Made by a program: the position numbers and the translations under genes | The notes under the pieces: generated by a model | What the model saw: only the letters and a program-made list of their open reading frames with translations | What the model was told of the DNA's origin: nothing | Databases searched by the model: none | Shown here: piece by piece, positions 23,401-34,620 of the stretch | Layout: the number at the start of each line of letters is the position of its first letter | Numbering within the stretch: position 1 is the first letter of the stretch | NCBI GenBank assembly: GCA_946807835.1 | Contig: OX327691.1 | Span: 3,236,188-3,300,187, forward strand | Direction of reading: 5' to 3' | Length of the DNA stretch: 64,000 bases | From: Ailanthus altissimus | Taxonomy: Eukaryota; Streptophyta; Magnoliopsida; Sapindales; Simaroubaceae

Positions 23401-26400
23401 CACTGTCGCCGGAAACCGCCACTGTGTTGCCGGAAAACTGCTCTTAGTTGTCAGTTGTTTTCTACTTCCTTCTCTTTGATTTGTGAGCAAATATGAATAT
23501 TGAGAGCTCTAAAACAGACAAACAACCTTTATTCGTGACTCTCACCGGTGTCGACTATGAGGAATACCTTAAATACCAAGCGGCTAAGCAGTCTACCTCT
23601 TCCATTGCCTCCATTGCACATACTGCTAATTTAGTCGCTTGTCTTACTCAATCTTCTTCTTTAGGACCTTGGGTCCTTGATTCTGGTGCCTCTGACTACA
23701 TTTCTGAAAACCTTCAATTACTTTTTCATACTTCTACATCTAGGTTATTCCCATTTGTCACCTTAGCTAATGGGTCCACAACTACTGCTTAAGCAGTTGG
23801 TCGAGCACATCTTCTTCCTTCCTTACCATTAGAATCTGTTCTTTATATACCGCATTGTTTTTTTAATCTTATCTTTGTCAGTAAACTCATTCGCTCTTTA
23901 AGCAATGCAATCACCTTTGTTAATGAATCTATTCTTATACAGGATCGAAGTACGAGAAAGATGATTGGCGTAGGTCGTGAGTCAAAGGGGCTCTATCATC
24001 TGAGTATTCTTCAACCATCTGTTGTATGCATTATCACTGAATCATCAGCACTTCATAATCGTCTGGGACATCCGAATTCGTTAAACCTTTGAAAAATGGT
24101 TCAGGTCTCTCTAGTCTATCGTCTTTCAATTGTGAGTCTTGTCATCTTGGAAAAACTCTCGTGGATCGTTTCCAAAGCGTGTCAATTATTGCGCTGCATC
24201 CCCTTTTGAATTAGTTCATTTAGATGTCTGGGGTCCGAGTCGAGTCTCCCCTGTTTTAGGTATTAAATACTTTGTTACGTTTATTGATGATTATTCGTGT
24301 TGCATTTGGTTATTTTTAATGAATGATTGCTCTAAATTATTTTCCATTTTTGAATCCTTTTGTGCTGAAATTAAGACACAATTCTCCATTACTATTCGTA
24401 TATTGCATAGTGATAATGCACGTGAATATTTTTCTGCTCCTTTTACTAAATTTATGTCTTCTCAGGGCATTTTACATCAGTCTTCCTGCGTGTATACTCC
24501 ACAACAAAATGGAGTTGCCGAGCGTAAGAACAGACATTTCATTGAAATTGCCTGCACTTTATTTATACATAATAATGTTCCTCGTCGTTTTTGGGCGGAT
24601 GCTATTCTTACTGCTTGTTTTTTGATAAATTGAATGCCTTTCTCTGTGTTACAACATCAGGTCCCTCATTCTGATCTGTATCCTAATCAATCATTGTTTC
24701 TCTTTCCGTCGCGTGTCTTTGGCTGCAAATGTTTTGTACATGTCTTCTCTCCTGGTCAAGACAAATTATTCGCTAGGTTCATGTATTTTTCTTGGCTACT
24801 CACGTCGTCAGAAAGAATATAGGTGTTATTCTTTTACCATTCGACATCATTTCCTTTCAGTTGATGTCACATTTTTTGAGACTTCCCCTTTATTTTCTTC
24901 TTCTACTTCAGAAAATATGTCAATCACAGAGGTTTTTCCAGTTCTTTATATTATTTCTCTTCCTGAGTTAAACATTGAACTTGTTCCTGTCCCACAGCAT
25001 GAACCTCCCCCGTAGATTCTCTCATTCTCTGGCTCGTGATAGTCTTGTTCCTTTTGATCCTGCAGGTGCTGACCGTGATACCTTTCCTGAAGCTTGTGAG
25101 GTTCTCGTTGACTCACTTCTTGCCTCAGATTCATCTCCGACTCAGGTTCTGCCACCTTCTGACCAATTTTCAATTGTTGTTTGTAAAAGTATATGTTCCA
25201 CTCGCAACCCTCATCCTATGTACAACTTTCTTAGTTATCATCGATTATCTTCCCCATATAATGCCTTTGTGTCTACTTTATCTTTTGTTTCTGTTCCTAA
25301 AACACTTCATGGTGAGCTTCAGGAATAAATATATATGGAGTAACCACCTAGATTTGTTGCTCAGGGGGAGTCTGGTTTGGTGTGTAAACTTCGTCGCTTC
25401 TTGTATGGTTTGAAACAATCTCCTCGTGCCTGGTTTGGCCGTTTTAGTACTGTTACCCAGGGGTTTGGCATGCTTCGAAGTAAGTTAGATCATTTTGTTT
25501 TCTATCGACATACACCACATGGCCAATGCATATATCTGGTAGTCTACGTTGATGATATTGTTATTACAGGAGATGATTTGGATGGTATTAAGCAGTTAAA
25601 GAATCACTTGTTCTAACATTTTTAGACTATAAGATTTGAGATTGCTAAGATATTTTCTTGGTATAGAGGTTGCTCAATCTAAGTCTGGAATTGTTATCTC
25701 TCAAAGAAAATATGCACTGGATATTCTAGAGGAAACAAGGATGTCAGACTGTTGACCTATAGATTCTCTTATGGATCCTAATATTAAACTTCTACCTGGA
25801 CAGGGGGAGTCTCTTGCAGATCCTGGGAGATATCGGAGATTTGTTGGTAGGCTTAATTATCTCACCATCACACGGCCTTATATTTTCTTTTTGGTCAGTG
25901 TTGTCAGTCAATTTCTACAGTCTCTATGTGATAGTCATTGGGATGCAATTATTTGAATCTTACAGTGTATCAAGGGTGCATTAGGAAAAGGTTTGCTATA
26001 TGAGAATAAGGGTCATAAACAGGAAAAGGAAATTCAGATGCTGATTGGGCAGGTTCTCCATCAGATAGACTTTATACTACTGGGTATTGTGTTTTTGTTT
26101 GAGGAAACCTTGTATTATGAAAAAGTAAGAAGCAAGAAGTTGTTGCCAGGTCAACCGCAGAAGCATAATATCGTGCCATGGCTTTAACAACATGTGAGTT
26201 TATATGGTTGAAACAATTGATCCAAGAATTGAAATTTGCGGACATATTACAAATGAAGTTACTTTGTGATAATCAAGCTACATTTCACATTTCATCCAAT
26301 CTGATATTTCATGAAAGGACTAAGCATATAGAAATTGATTGTCATTTTATTTGAGAGAAGATTTTGTCTGGCTGTATTTTCACAAGTTATGTTTGCTCAA

Positions 26401-29400
26401 ACGACCAGCTAGCAGATATTCTTACTAAATCTCTTAGGGGTCCTTAAATTGATTTTATTTGTAACACGCTTGACGCATATATATATATATAGTCAATATC
26501 ATAGAATAGGAAATAGATGATAACCTTCCAAATTGGACTAATTAACCTTTCAAATAGGACACATAGCTTCACCTATATAATGATGTATTTTTCTCATTAT
26601 CAATATACAAGAATTCTTCTCTCTATTTCTTTACAACCAAAGAAGAAAGTTCTGCCCGTTGAGCTCATTTTGTTGTAATCAGTAATGATGGTTTGTCACT
26701 CAAATTTTGTACTGAAGAGAGAAGAATCGGCTTGGGATTATCTTCTTGAGTCATCATGGTGCAAGCTTCAGATTATGCCAGAAAGTGACTCAGGCAAAAA
26801 CAATTCCTGATTTCTGAGGGAAACCAAGCTCTGATACCATGAACACAATGGTAGATTTGAGAAAGATTAAGCTCTGTTCTCATTCACATAGTTTTCAATA
26901 TACGCTAGCATATTCATAGGCTAATTTCAAGGGTAGAGGAATCTATAAATCAGACTCCTAGTAGGAGTTCGAAACTAAGACTTTACAAAAATGTGCAGCC
27001 TTATTTCTAACCTAATTAGTTATTATTTATGAATATAATCTGGATTTCTCTTTTCTCATTTTCCATTTTCCATTTTCTTTTCTGGGCTAGGGTAGAAAGC
27101 TTCTTTAGATTTCATGGTTGTGGTTACCCAATTTTTTGCTTGAAACTACCTAATTAAACAGTCCCTAAGTTAGTCTTTTAATCTTATTCCATGACATTTG
27201 AATGCACAACTTCATCCTGCAGAATGAAGCTATTGCTTATTGTGGAGCTTGTATTTTAATGCTAGTAGAAGCCAGTGGGAAATTTTGTTTCTTGAAATTT
27301 GTTATAATGGTTACTTGCTATATTTGGATTGCAGCTTAATTCATGGAATGAATTGTGTTTTCTTACTTAGCCAGATTGCTCACATTTGAGAGAGTAAAGA
27401 TCTTGTTCAATGATAGATGGTTAAACATGATGATGATGTTGTTCCCATGATCTTAACATATTTCGGCTACTCTTATCCAAAAAAAAAAAGTTGTGTTGTA
27501 TTTTAGTGCCCGTTTGTTATGGTTTTTCTATTGACTAAAAGAGTTTTTTTAATGTCAAAAGCCATTATCTAAATTTTATGTATCGTTTTGGTTGCAATTA
27601 GAGAAGAGCTTATTCTAGATTAGAAAAACTGTTTTGCCCCTCTATAGGGAGAAGCCCAAATTTGGGCCTTATGGGAGTAGAGAATTTTGAGTTTTTTTAA
27701 AAGGTTGAATTGTTTGAAAACACCTTTTGTTTATTTTGAAAATTATCATTCGTCTCATAATACAACCTTAAACCATGTACTTATAAGGTATACAAATTTT
27801 ACTAAAGCTGGTGACAATCAAACAACCAAATTTTTTTTCTTAAGAGCTCTACCTATAAAGTTTCTACTAGGATAAGTTCTATTTGAAGAAGCTATACCAA
27901 ATGGACCCTTTAGTCATGTGACAACCTCTAGTACTCTAGTATCTTTTCATTCATAGTTCTTCCACTCATTTGATCAATTGATGTGATGAATACTGATATG
28001 GAACCTTTTTTGCTTGTTTGCAAGGTATTGGAGTTGAGTCAGGCCCATGCTGTTTCTACTTTTTCCAGCATGTTATTGTTATGATGAAGTCAAGAAAGAG
28101 CATATTTATTATTCAGTTGAAGTAGGACTTAAATGGAACCTTTCATGTATTTTAAAATATCATTTTAAAAGTACATTTTGAGTTAATTTAAATCTGATTT
28201 TATGCACTTTAAGAGTAAAGAGAGTTGACTGGGGCCCACATTCTTTCAACTTTTATTGTTGGAAAGATGATGGACTTGTGAGAAATTTGAATTGTTGTTG
28301 AATGACTGGATTTTTCTTAAGTTTTTCTTTCTTCAGAAAGCATACTTTTGATTTTCAGATATTTGACTTAGGGGGACTATATTTTTTCTTTTTTGTGCTT
28401 TTGAGTCATTTTATGATAATCTTATCTCTTAGGGCCAATTTCCAAGACTTCTGTGTCTTTTTCACCACATTCATATTGAAGGCATGAGTGCTCTTGATAC
28501 TGTATTGATGTTATGCCCTGTGGCCTCACTGTATCAGAGTGGAAATTTTTTTGGTACAGGAATTATATCATGAATTGCATGCCTTGGATAGATTCGAACA
28601 AGATTATCGACGCAAGCTTCAAGAAGAGGATAATTCTAATGCTGCTCAAAGAGGTAAATAGGGCATGGATCTGAATTTATGGATGTTATTTTAATATCAT
28701 ACTTTGGTCTTCCAGTTTGAAAAAAGCTGCTTCTAATCTGTCCTTTTATGATGGCAAAATGTGTAAAAATTTGAAAACCCAGATATTATTTAGGAGGCAA
28801 TTATTCTTACCTTGTAATACTATTCCAAACTTTCTGAAGCAAAGCTGATTTTATTCTGCGTCCTGTTTGAAATTTAAAATTTTTAATTGCCCTAATCAGG
28901 TCTGGTTGTTTGCTGCCTATGACTCCTGAACAATAGAATTTTTATTGTTTTATATCACTGTGGTTTGCTGATTTGAGTATCATGCATGTAATATCGAATC
29001 CTTTCCTTTAATTTGGTCTACTTTTATGTTATTGTCTCTGCATTCCTCATTGTTCCTTGCATTGCCTAGCTAGCGTTTCACCTCTAGTTTACTGTTTAAC
29101 CTGGCATGAGTCCTGGCAACAAGTACTTATTTGAGACCTTATTTACTTCAGATAAGGTCCCACATAAAGTGTGAAAATATGGAGAACCACTGTCATTAAG
29201 TTCTTTATTTATCTTTATGAATATCACTATTTGCTGTAATTCTGTTCGTCTTATATACACATTCATTTGATGTGCAGGAGACGGCCTTGCAATCTTGAGA
29301 GTCGAGTTAAAGAGTCAAAAGAAGCATGTAAGAAGTTTGCAAAAGAAATCTCTTTGGTCCAAGATTTTGGAGGAGGTACAAATTAATGCTGCTTCATGTA

Positions 29401-32400
29401 CTGTGTTGGCACATTTGAGAATCTGAGATGAATGTGTCCAGTTTATCAGTTTAATGGTTTGCAAATGTTTTATATTTATATTATTTAGCATCAAGGAAAT
29501 GGAACATTCTATTACTACATCTTTCTAGTCATATTTGTGTTTCCTGATTTATTTTGCATTTTAGCCTATATAATAAGACTGTAATGGTTCATGGAACAAC
29601 ATGGCAATGTAGTCTTTTTAGTTTTTCTCGGCCTACATGGCTCCTCTGTTAACTTGGTTTCAGCTAAAATGTCCTTAGCCTGGGTCCAAATAGAAGAAAA
29701 AAAAAACAAAAAGAAAAAAGATAAAAAACCCATAGTAGTCAATTTTTCCCGCCCGCTTTTGGGCAACCATCCCGACAACATTAACCCCACTACTAGATTC
29801 AGATTTGGAACAAGCCGAGCTACAACTTTTCTCTGTAGGAACATAGCTATTTAAGACCATTTTGGCCCCCAAAATACCATTTTAAACTTTCAACAACCAC
29901 CGCCCTTTGCCGCTGATAAACACCAACAATTAGTTGTCATTATAACTACCAAAATACTTCCTAGCCTCTTATCTACTAATATCCTAGATTATCATACCTC
30001 ACTCAGCCCCCAATGTAAAAAATGTGGAGTCAGATTTCTTCAATCAAGGGTTTTGTCATATTCTTAGAAACTACAGAGGCCAAACCACAATATTGTGTGG
30101 TCTGCAAAAGATTAACAATTGATGGGGTTATTTTAAAATACCAAAACCAAAAATTGGTTATGTCGATTGACTCTTGCAATTCTTTGCCTTATTCTCAATT
30201 AGCTTTTTTTTCCCTCCTAGATTTCTCTCTATTTATCTTTGCGCTCATCTTATTCATTTTTTTAATCCAAGTACTGTTAATTGTTATTAAGCCTTTAGAA
30301 CTCACAAAAAATCCACATTATGCCTAAAAATCCTCCTTTTCTCGAGTACAAGTATCTCAGGATAATATATGGCTATCTAATGATCTGGCCTCTTACTGAT
30401 CTCTTTCTTGAACTTCTCAGTCTTAGTTTTTCCTCTCACTGCACTCTCGATTGTCACTATCAATGTGTCTTTTCTCACCATAGTCTCTCTCCCTCTCTCT
30501 TGACACATCTTAAGCATCTATTTTCTGCTATTCTCATTTTCTTGAGCCTATATCTGAAAATTGCTATTTACCCCAAATATTGTTCTCTTATTTAGGTATG
30601 TGTTTACGAGTTTGAAAAACCTAGTTGTGAGGTCTCTCTTGTCTTTGCTCGCAACCAAATTGACCTCTCTCTCTCTCTCTAGTCTCATCTCTTACTCTAT
30701 GAGAGAATCTTTTGACTCTAGCCGATGTTGAGGTGTTTTGTGCTATGAAAAGTGGGTTCTTAATGTGAGTGGTTGCAACTATATTTGTTTAGTGGCTTCG
30801 TAGTGAAGAAGTTCAAGACGTGCAAAGAATTTCTTATATCTTTATAGCCAAGTTAGGCATTAGAAACATATATGCTCTAACATAAGGGGGAGTGTTAGAA
30901 GTTAAAAGGAATATATGGGGGTGTTAATACTTGGTGGTCAATGGGGCTGCATTTGTGTTTTTTAGTTGCATTGTAGTTGCATTGGTGTTTCGTAGTCATA
31001 TTAGTATTTCATTGTTTATTATTATTCCCTATGTAAGGATAGTTCATAGAACAACATAGTAACGATGATGTCCTTTTAGTTTGTCTCAACCTACATGATT
31101 ATTCTATTTCTCTCTTTGTTAACATGGTTTGAACATCTCTATTAACATTTATTTTTAATTTTAAAATTATATTTTTTCTTCAGCTAATTCTTTCCTTAGT
31201 ACCAACTCATTCCTTGTAGTGTATCCTTTTTCTCTTTCTGGAGGACATATAAAAAATCTTGTGTTACAGGTGATGGAGAAGCTTGTAGACATTGTTCATT
31301 TCTTGCATTTGGAGATCCATGAAGCCTTTGGTAGTGCTGGTATGAATTCTAAACGCACATAAATTTCCGAGGTTATTGGATATAATTTTTTTTTCCCTTT
31401 TATGCTTTATGTATATTTTCCTGTTTGGCAATGGGAAGAGTGGGGCAAGAAAGATATTGTGGTAAGCTTTACAATCAATGAGAGAGAATATGCCAATACT
31501 TATTGTAACGGAATGTTAGGGCATAATACATATTATTGACAAGGAGAGAGATTCATGTAACCAACCCAATGTGATGGAGATTAAAGCTTACTCAGAGTGC
31601 TGGGTATCCTATCATACCCAAGCTCTCAAGGGTTTTCTTGAAAGCAACGTATTTGTTTGCAGGTCTTAGATACATCCTTTAAGTTCATGTTTTATGAGTT
31701 GTGAGAAAACAAAATATGATGTGTGACTTATAATTGAAGTTTTTGTGAAGCATTCAAGTTATTAATTTGTCATTTTCATTCTCCTTTTTGACTGAGGATA
31801 TCTATTCTCATCTCTATGCACAAGCTTCAGCATCCTCAGAATCCTGCCAGTTAGATAAGATAAAACCTTTTTTTTTTCTCTCCATAGATAATGCATCTTT
31901 TTCTTCATTAGCTTCCATTCAGATTTCACCTGTTGCATCTGCCTTCAGCAAATGTCTTGAACTATAAATGATGAAATACAGTTTGAACTAATTCTGTCCA
32001 GTAATTTAATGGAGTTTTTCCTATTTTCTTCTCTGTGACCTTGCAGATGGTGATAGACCAGTAAAAGGTTCTGTGAGCAGTCATAAGAAACTAGGATCTG
32101 CTGGTCTTGCATTGCATTATGCAAATATCATCACTCAAATTGATACTCTTGTGAGTTTACAAATTTTTGAAGATTTAATTTTCTTTTACCTCGTCTTTTC
32201 TTCTTGCTTAGTATATCCTTTTTTATGTCTTTCATTTATATGGCATATCCGTAACCTCTATTAATGTGATATCATATTGTCATGGTATCTATGCCCAGCC
32301 TAGTCAGATTGGAGCTTTACAATTTTGAAGAGTGAGTTTAACATTTCGTCTAATTCAAACTCACAGAAAGAAGCCCTTGGTGTATGACGGTCCGAATTCT

Positions 32401-34314
32401 TTAATTCTATTTGGTCATTCAAAAATAGTTCAGGGTCTAGATTTGTATAGGTTGTTATTGTAATATTTTTAGGGGCTCCTTTTATTTGTAGACAGCTTGT
32501 TCACCTCTTTATATATCCCATATTTTTCATAGATCTCTTTGTTTCCTAAAGAAAGGAAGAAAATAGTTCTTCTATCCCAACTCTGTGTAGAGTAGAATCT
32601 TTTCACAGTAGAATATCTACTTGTGTCCATATAGTTGCAAATGATTCTGTAGCTTTAGATCAACTTATTATTTTATGTTAAATTCTGCCTTTGCTTTTCA
32701 AGGTGTTCATATCTAAGTTGAGGAGTAATTAAACATTAAAGCTAGGCCAAAACTAATCATTTGACTGTTCTGCTTCTGTATGCTTGTTAATGATCCATCC
32801 ATCGTCCAGAAATTCACAAGATTTGTAATTGGAAAGATGCCCGTCTAGCTCTAGTGTTCATGGAAGAGGGATGGCTTGGTTCTGATCTACTATAATTAAT
32901 ATTAGACTACAAAAATAGACTTTCAGCAGCAATGATGCAGACTACAAAGGTATGTTAGCTTTTTTACAAAAGAAAAGCTAACATAAGTTTGTAAGGGAAA
33001 TTTTGTTATGTTCCAACCATTAGTCACTGATTAATTCTCTGAAAGTTGTATTAGATGCTTTCACTATATATTCCTATATTACATTGATACTTGATCTTTT
33101 ACAGAGTTGTTTCTCTAAATAGTTGAATGAAACTTAATAAAAGAGGTATTTAGTTCTATTTTTCTGCTAATAGGTTGAGAATGTCAGTTGATGATTTTTT
33201 CTAACATTTGAATGAAATCAGGTATCTCGATCGAGTTCTGTACCTCCAAATACAAGGGATGCTTTATACCATGGGCTACCTCCTAATATAAAATCTGCAT
33301 TGCGGTCCAAATTACAGTCCTTCCAGGTTAAGGAAGAGGTATTGGTAGATGTGTTTTCAGCACTCGGAATATTGATTGACATATTGAAACTCTTTATGTT
33401 TGAGATGAAGTAGCAAGAAGTTCTGCCTTCACCATATCACATATTCCTTTTTTTTTTTTTTCTTCCAACTGATTATAGGTCTTCTCCTGAAATGTTGTCT
33501 TGCAGCTTACTGTCCCACAAATTAAGGCTGAAATGGAGAAAACTTTGCAGTGGCTTGTTCCCATTGCCACTAATACAACCAAGTAAGATTAATATGATTA
33601 GCAGATACTTTTATTGATCTAAATCTAAGACATATCCATTTCTTTTCTTTTTGCAATGTGGTCATACCAGAGCTCATCATGGATTTGGCTGGGTCGGAGA
33701 ATGGGCGAACACAGGGTGAGTTATAAATAAAATTTTCTTTCTTCCCATTTATCTTTTGTCAACATCATTTTTGGTAAGCTTTGTCATTGAATTGGGTCAG
33801 GTCGGAGGTGAATCGAAAAACAGCTGGGCAGACTGACTTGCTCAGGATTGAAACACTACACCATGCAGACAAGGAGAAAACAGAAGCTTATATTCTTGAA
33901 CAGGTTGTGTGGCTTCACCATCTTGTTAGCCAAGTAAGAGCTGGCAATGGAATAAGATCTCCTGTCAAATCTCCTATTCGTTCCCCCAACCAGAAGGCGA
34001 TCCCATTATCTATAAACAAACCCTACCCTTCATCCCCCATGTTATCTGTGGAAGATCAAGAAATGCTCCGGGATGTAAGTAAAAGGAAAAAGACACCAGG
34101 AATAAGTAAGAGTCAGGAGTTTGACACTGCCAAAAACAGGTTAAGCAAGCACCATAGGTTGACCAAAAGTAACAGCCACTCCCCATCAAGTGAAAGAAAG
34201 AAAGATCCCTTCCCCATTAGGAGACCATCTTCGGTTCCCGTAATCGACTTTGATATTGATCTGATCAAAGCCTTGGATGTCATTGATCGAGTGGACACAA
34301 TTCGAAGTTTATAA
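14419..34314 (+). CDS. PSI1: PSI1-like protein (DUF3475 and DUF668), 12 coding exons
   Basis: Joining 12 exons gives 1956 nt, 651 residues plus stop, close to the length of Arabidopsis PSK SIMULATOR 1 family members. That family promotes growth and acts with phytosulfokine signalling. The protein starts MGGLCSR, a good N-myristoylation context (Gly2, Ser6). DUF3475 begins near residue 159 (ILAFEVANTIVKG), DUF668 near residue 383 (GSAGLALHYANIITQ), and the tail has Ser-Pro motifs near 532 and a basic SKRKKTPG cluster near 574. All 11 introns are GT-AG and phases join in frame. The start is the first ATG of this frame. Intron 4 spans 10,964 bp because of nested retrotransposons. Family assignment is firm; orthology to PSI1 itself rather than a paralogue is inferred. 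Confidence 0.92.
15417..15472 (+). repeat. 28-bp tandem duplication in intron 1
   Basis: A 28-bp unit starting TTGGTCCGAGTTAGAATAC occurs twice, head to tail and identical (15417-15444 and 15445-15472). It is a recent local duplication within intron 1 with no coding role seen. Confidence 0.9.
15795..16010 (+). mobile_element. Possible tRNA-derived SINE in intron 1
   Basis: GGTTCAAATCC at 15861-15871 fits a polymerase III B box. A weak A-box-like stretch lies about 40 bp upstream (near 15820), and an A-rich segment follows (15958-15971). The spacing fits a tRNA-derived SINE head. The A box is poor, no target duplication was identified, and borders are approximate. Confidence 0.35.
17726..17990 (-). 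repeat. 3' LTR of minus-strand Copia
   Basis: It matches 26839-27020 from TGAACACAATGG through CCTAATTAGTT, with scattered differences and poly-T expansion near 17910-17930. The inner border is set by the purine tract at 17991. Confidence 0.7.
17991..22669 (-). pseudogene. Decayed Copia gag-pol, minus strand
   Basis: Read right to left, recognisable pieces are: gag (22428-22669, with KFGYLTGSTKALL), a pre-integrase piece with LLSISKLTKDL (21544-21819), integrase remnants (20100-20800), reverse transcriptase (18825-19097, with LCGLKQSPRAWF and YVDN in place of YVDD), a further polymerase piece (18593-18775, LLKQTRMLDCKPIDSPID), and RNase H remnants (18010-18430, with VATSSAKA). Many stops and frame changes interrupt it. 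The changed YVDN box would itself be expected to cripple the polymerase. The N-terminal gag piece lies at 26641-26757, beyond the nested element. Confidence 0.85.
22675..22857 (+). repeat. 5' LTR of nested plus-strand Copia
   Basis: It is 183 bp, TGTTGAA...TTCACA, followed at once by the tRNA-Met primer site. It shares the CACCTATATAATGATG segment with the 3' copy; TATATAA is a plausible TATA box. Confidence 0.88.
22858..23492 (+). other. Leader of nested Copia, no gag seen
   Basis: This begins with the primer-binding site. Its middle is relatively GC-rich (22980-23450), with repeated CGCCGG-like words. The open frames here do not resemble gag. A gag would be expected downstream of this leader, so its absence suggests a deletion or a non-autonomous design. 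Confidence 0.6.
23493..26450 (+). pseudogene. Decayed Copia pol of nested element
   Basis: Pieces in order: a linker with protease motif VLDSGASDY (23493-23792); integrase with FVTFIDDYS, HSDNAREY and TPQQNGVAERKNR (24139-24633); and an integrase-RT linker (24634-25328). Reverse transcriptase resumes at 25345 with MEQPPRF-like sequence, then YGLKQSPRAWF and an intact YVDD (25377-25616). RNase H remnants run to 26450. The sequence jumps from the linker to beyond motif A, so the first catalytic Asp region of the polymerase is missing. Many stops also occur after 25616. Confidence 0.88.
26471..26635 (+). repeat. 3' LTR of nested plus-strand Copia
   Basis: It matches 22675-22857, especially the last 130 bp, with small indels and an AT dinucleotide run at 26478-26492. 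The start is approximate because its first bases are degenerate. Confidence 0.8.
26641..26757 (-). pseudogene. N-terminal gag piece of minus-strand Copia
   Basis: On the minus strand, an ATG at 26757 opens a copia gag start (MTQEDNPKPILLSS) that runs toward the insertion point at 26641 and continues logically at 22669 on the other side of the nested element. An internal stop is present. Confidence 0.75.
26839..27030 (-). repeat. 5' LTR of minus-strand Copia
   Basis: It lies immediately right of the complement of the primer site (26825-26838) and matches the left LTR at 17726. The outer end is not clear; sequence similarity fades near 27020. Confidence 0.72.
27506..27909. mobile_element. Possible Tourist-like MITE in intron 4
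   Basis: The left end GTGCCCGTTTGTTATGG and the complement of the right end, GGGTCCATTTGGTATAG, form imperfect terminal inverted repeats. TTA lies just outside the left end and, after one extra T, outside the right end. This pattern fits PIF/Harbinger (Tourist) MITEs. There is no coding capacity. Confidence 0.5.
29510..31130 (+). mobile_element. Gutted LTR element in intron 6
   Basis: Related segments at about 29530-29665 and 30960-31130 (each with a GTTCAT(A/G)GAACAACAT block and a closing TTGTTAAC-like end) act as LTR remnants. The sequence after the left one, TTGGTTTCAGCT, resembles a degraded tRNA-Met primer site. AAGGGGGAG at 30884-30892 fits a polypurine tract just before a TGTTAGAAG LTR start. 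The interior (29670-30880) has no recognisable retroelement protein, so this is a non-autonomous or gutted element. Left border approximate. Confidence 0.6.
30661..30681 (+). repeat. CT microsatellite
   Basis: A run of CT dinucleotides lies inside the gutted LTR element of intron 6. Confidence 0.8.
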
Positions 34315-34620
34315 CTATATGTGGATAATGATGTATCTCCAAAGGTACCCTGTGGTTGTCAGAGAGGTCCATCTGCTGCAATTTTCTGTATTGACTACAA
34401 TCTCAGTTTGTGTTGGCACCAAGTTTATGAAGCCAGTGAGCACATGGTAAGTGAATATGTTGTTCCTTTTTGTATGTGGAAATTCAAGGTGAGAATGTGT
34501 TGTCCAAGGGAATTTAATTGCTTTAAAAAGGTCAATCAAATGAATGGATATGAGGCTATATAGCTCAACTTAGTTCTGTATGTACAGAATACTTCTTATC
34601 TTCCTATAATAATCAAAAGG
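34315..34620 (+). other. Probable 3' UTR of PSI1-like gene
   Basis: This follows the stop codon. AATAAT near 34607 is a plausible plant poly(A) signal. The exact cleavage site cannot be read from sequence. Confidence 0.4.

Larger units (their letters stand above)
22675..26635 (+). mobile_element. Nested plus-strand Copia with deletions
   Basis: This 3961-bp element starts TGTTGAAATG and ends TTTACA. It interrupts the gag frame of the older minus-strand Copia. The target duplication is ACCAA on the right (26636-26640) and AACAA on the left (22670-22674), one change. Removing it restores a sensible gag reading at the junction. LTRs are 22675-22857 and about 26471-26635, with several differences between them. 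The primer site TGGTATCAGAG follows at 22858. It lacks a recognisable gag and part of the reverse transcriptase. Confidence 0.9.
17726..27030 (-). mobile_element. Old minus-strand Copia in intron 4, split by a second Copia
   Basis: Direct repeats beginning TGAACACAATGGTA at 17726 and 26839 are its two LTR copies. The complement of TGGTATCAGAGCTT lies immediately left of the right copy (26825-26838), so this is the 5' LTR on the minus strand. A purine tract on the minus strand (17991-18008) lies before the left LTR. Coding remnants run gag to RNase H from right to left and are full of stops and shifts. The 22675-26635 element interrupts gag. Without it the element would be about 5.3 kb. The outer end near 27030 is approximate and no target duplication was identified. 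Confidence 0.85.
28560..34314 (+). other. PSI1-like coding exons 5-12
   Basis: Exons are 28560-28653, 29278-29375, 31270-31339, 32047-32150, 33222-33338, 33506-33582, 33671-33715 and 33801-34314. Exons 5-7 encode a charged helical linker (HALDRFEQDY, then LWSKILEEV). Exons 8-11 encode DUF668, including LHYANIITQIDTL and FGWVGEWANTG. Exon 12 encodes LHHADKEKTEAYILEQVVWL and the Ser-Pro-rich tail ending in DVIDRVDTIRSL. Intron lengths from intron 5 on are 624, 1894, 707, 1071, 167, 88 and 85 bp. Confidence 0.9.

Noticed and set aside
23123..23496. Proline/serine-rich frames in the nested Copia leader
   Set aside because: They overlap in several frames of a GC-rich leader and match neither gag nor another known protein.
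29591..30595. Open frames of about 90-100 codons in intron 6
   Set aside because: They lie inside the gutted LTR element, are low in complexity, and have no recognisable domain.
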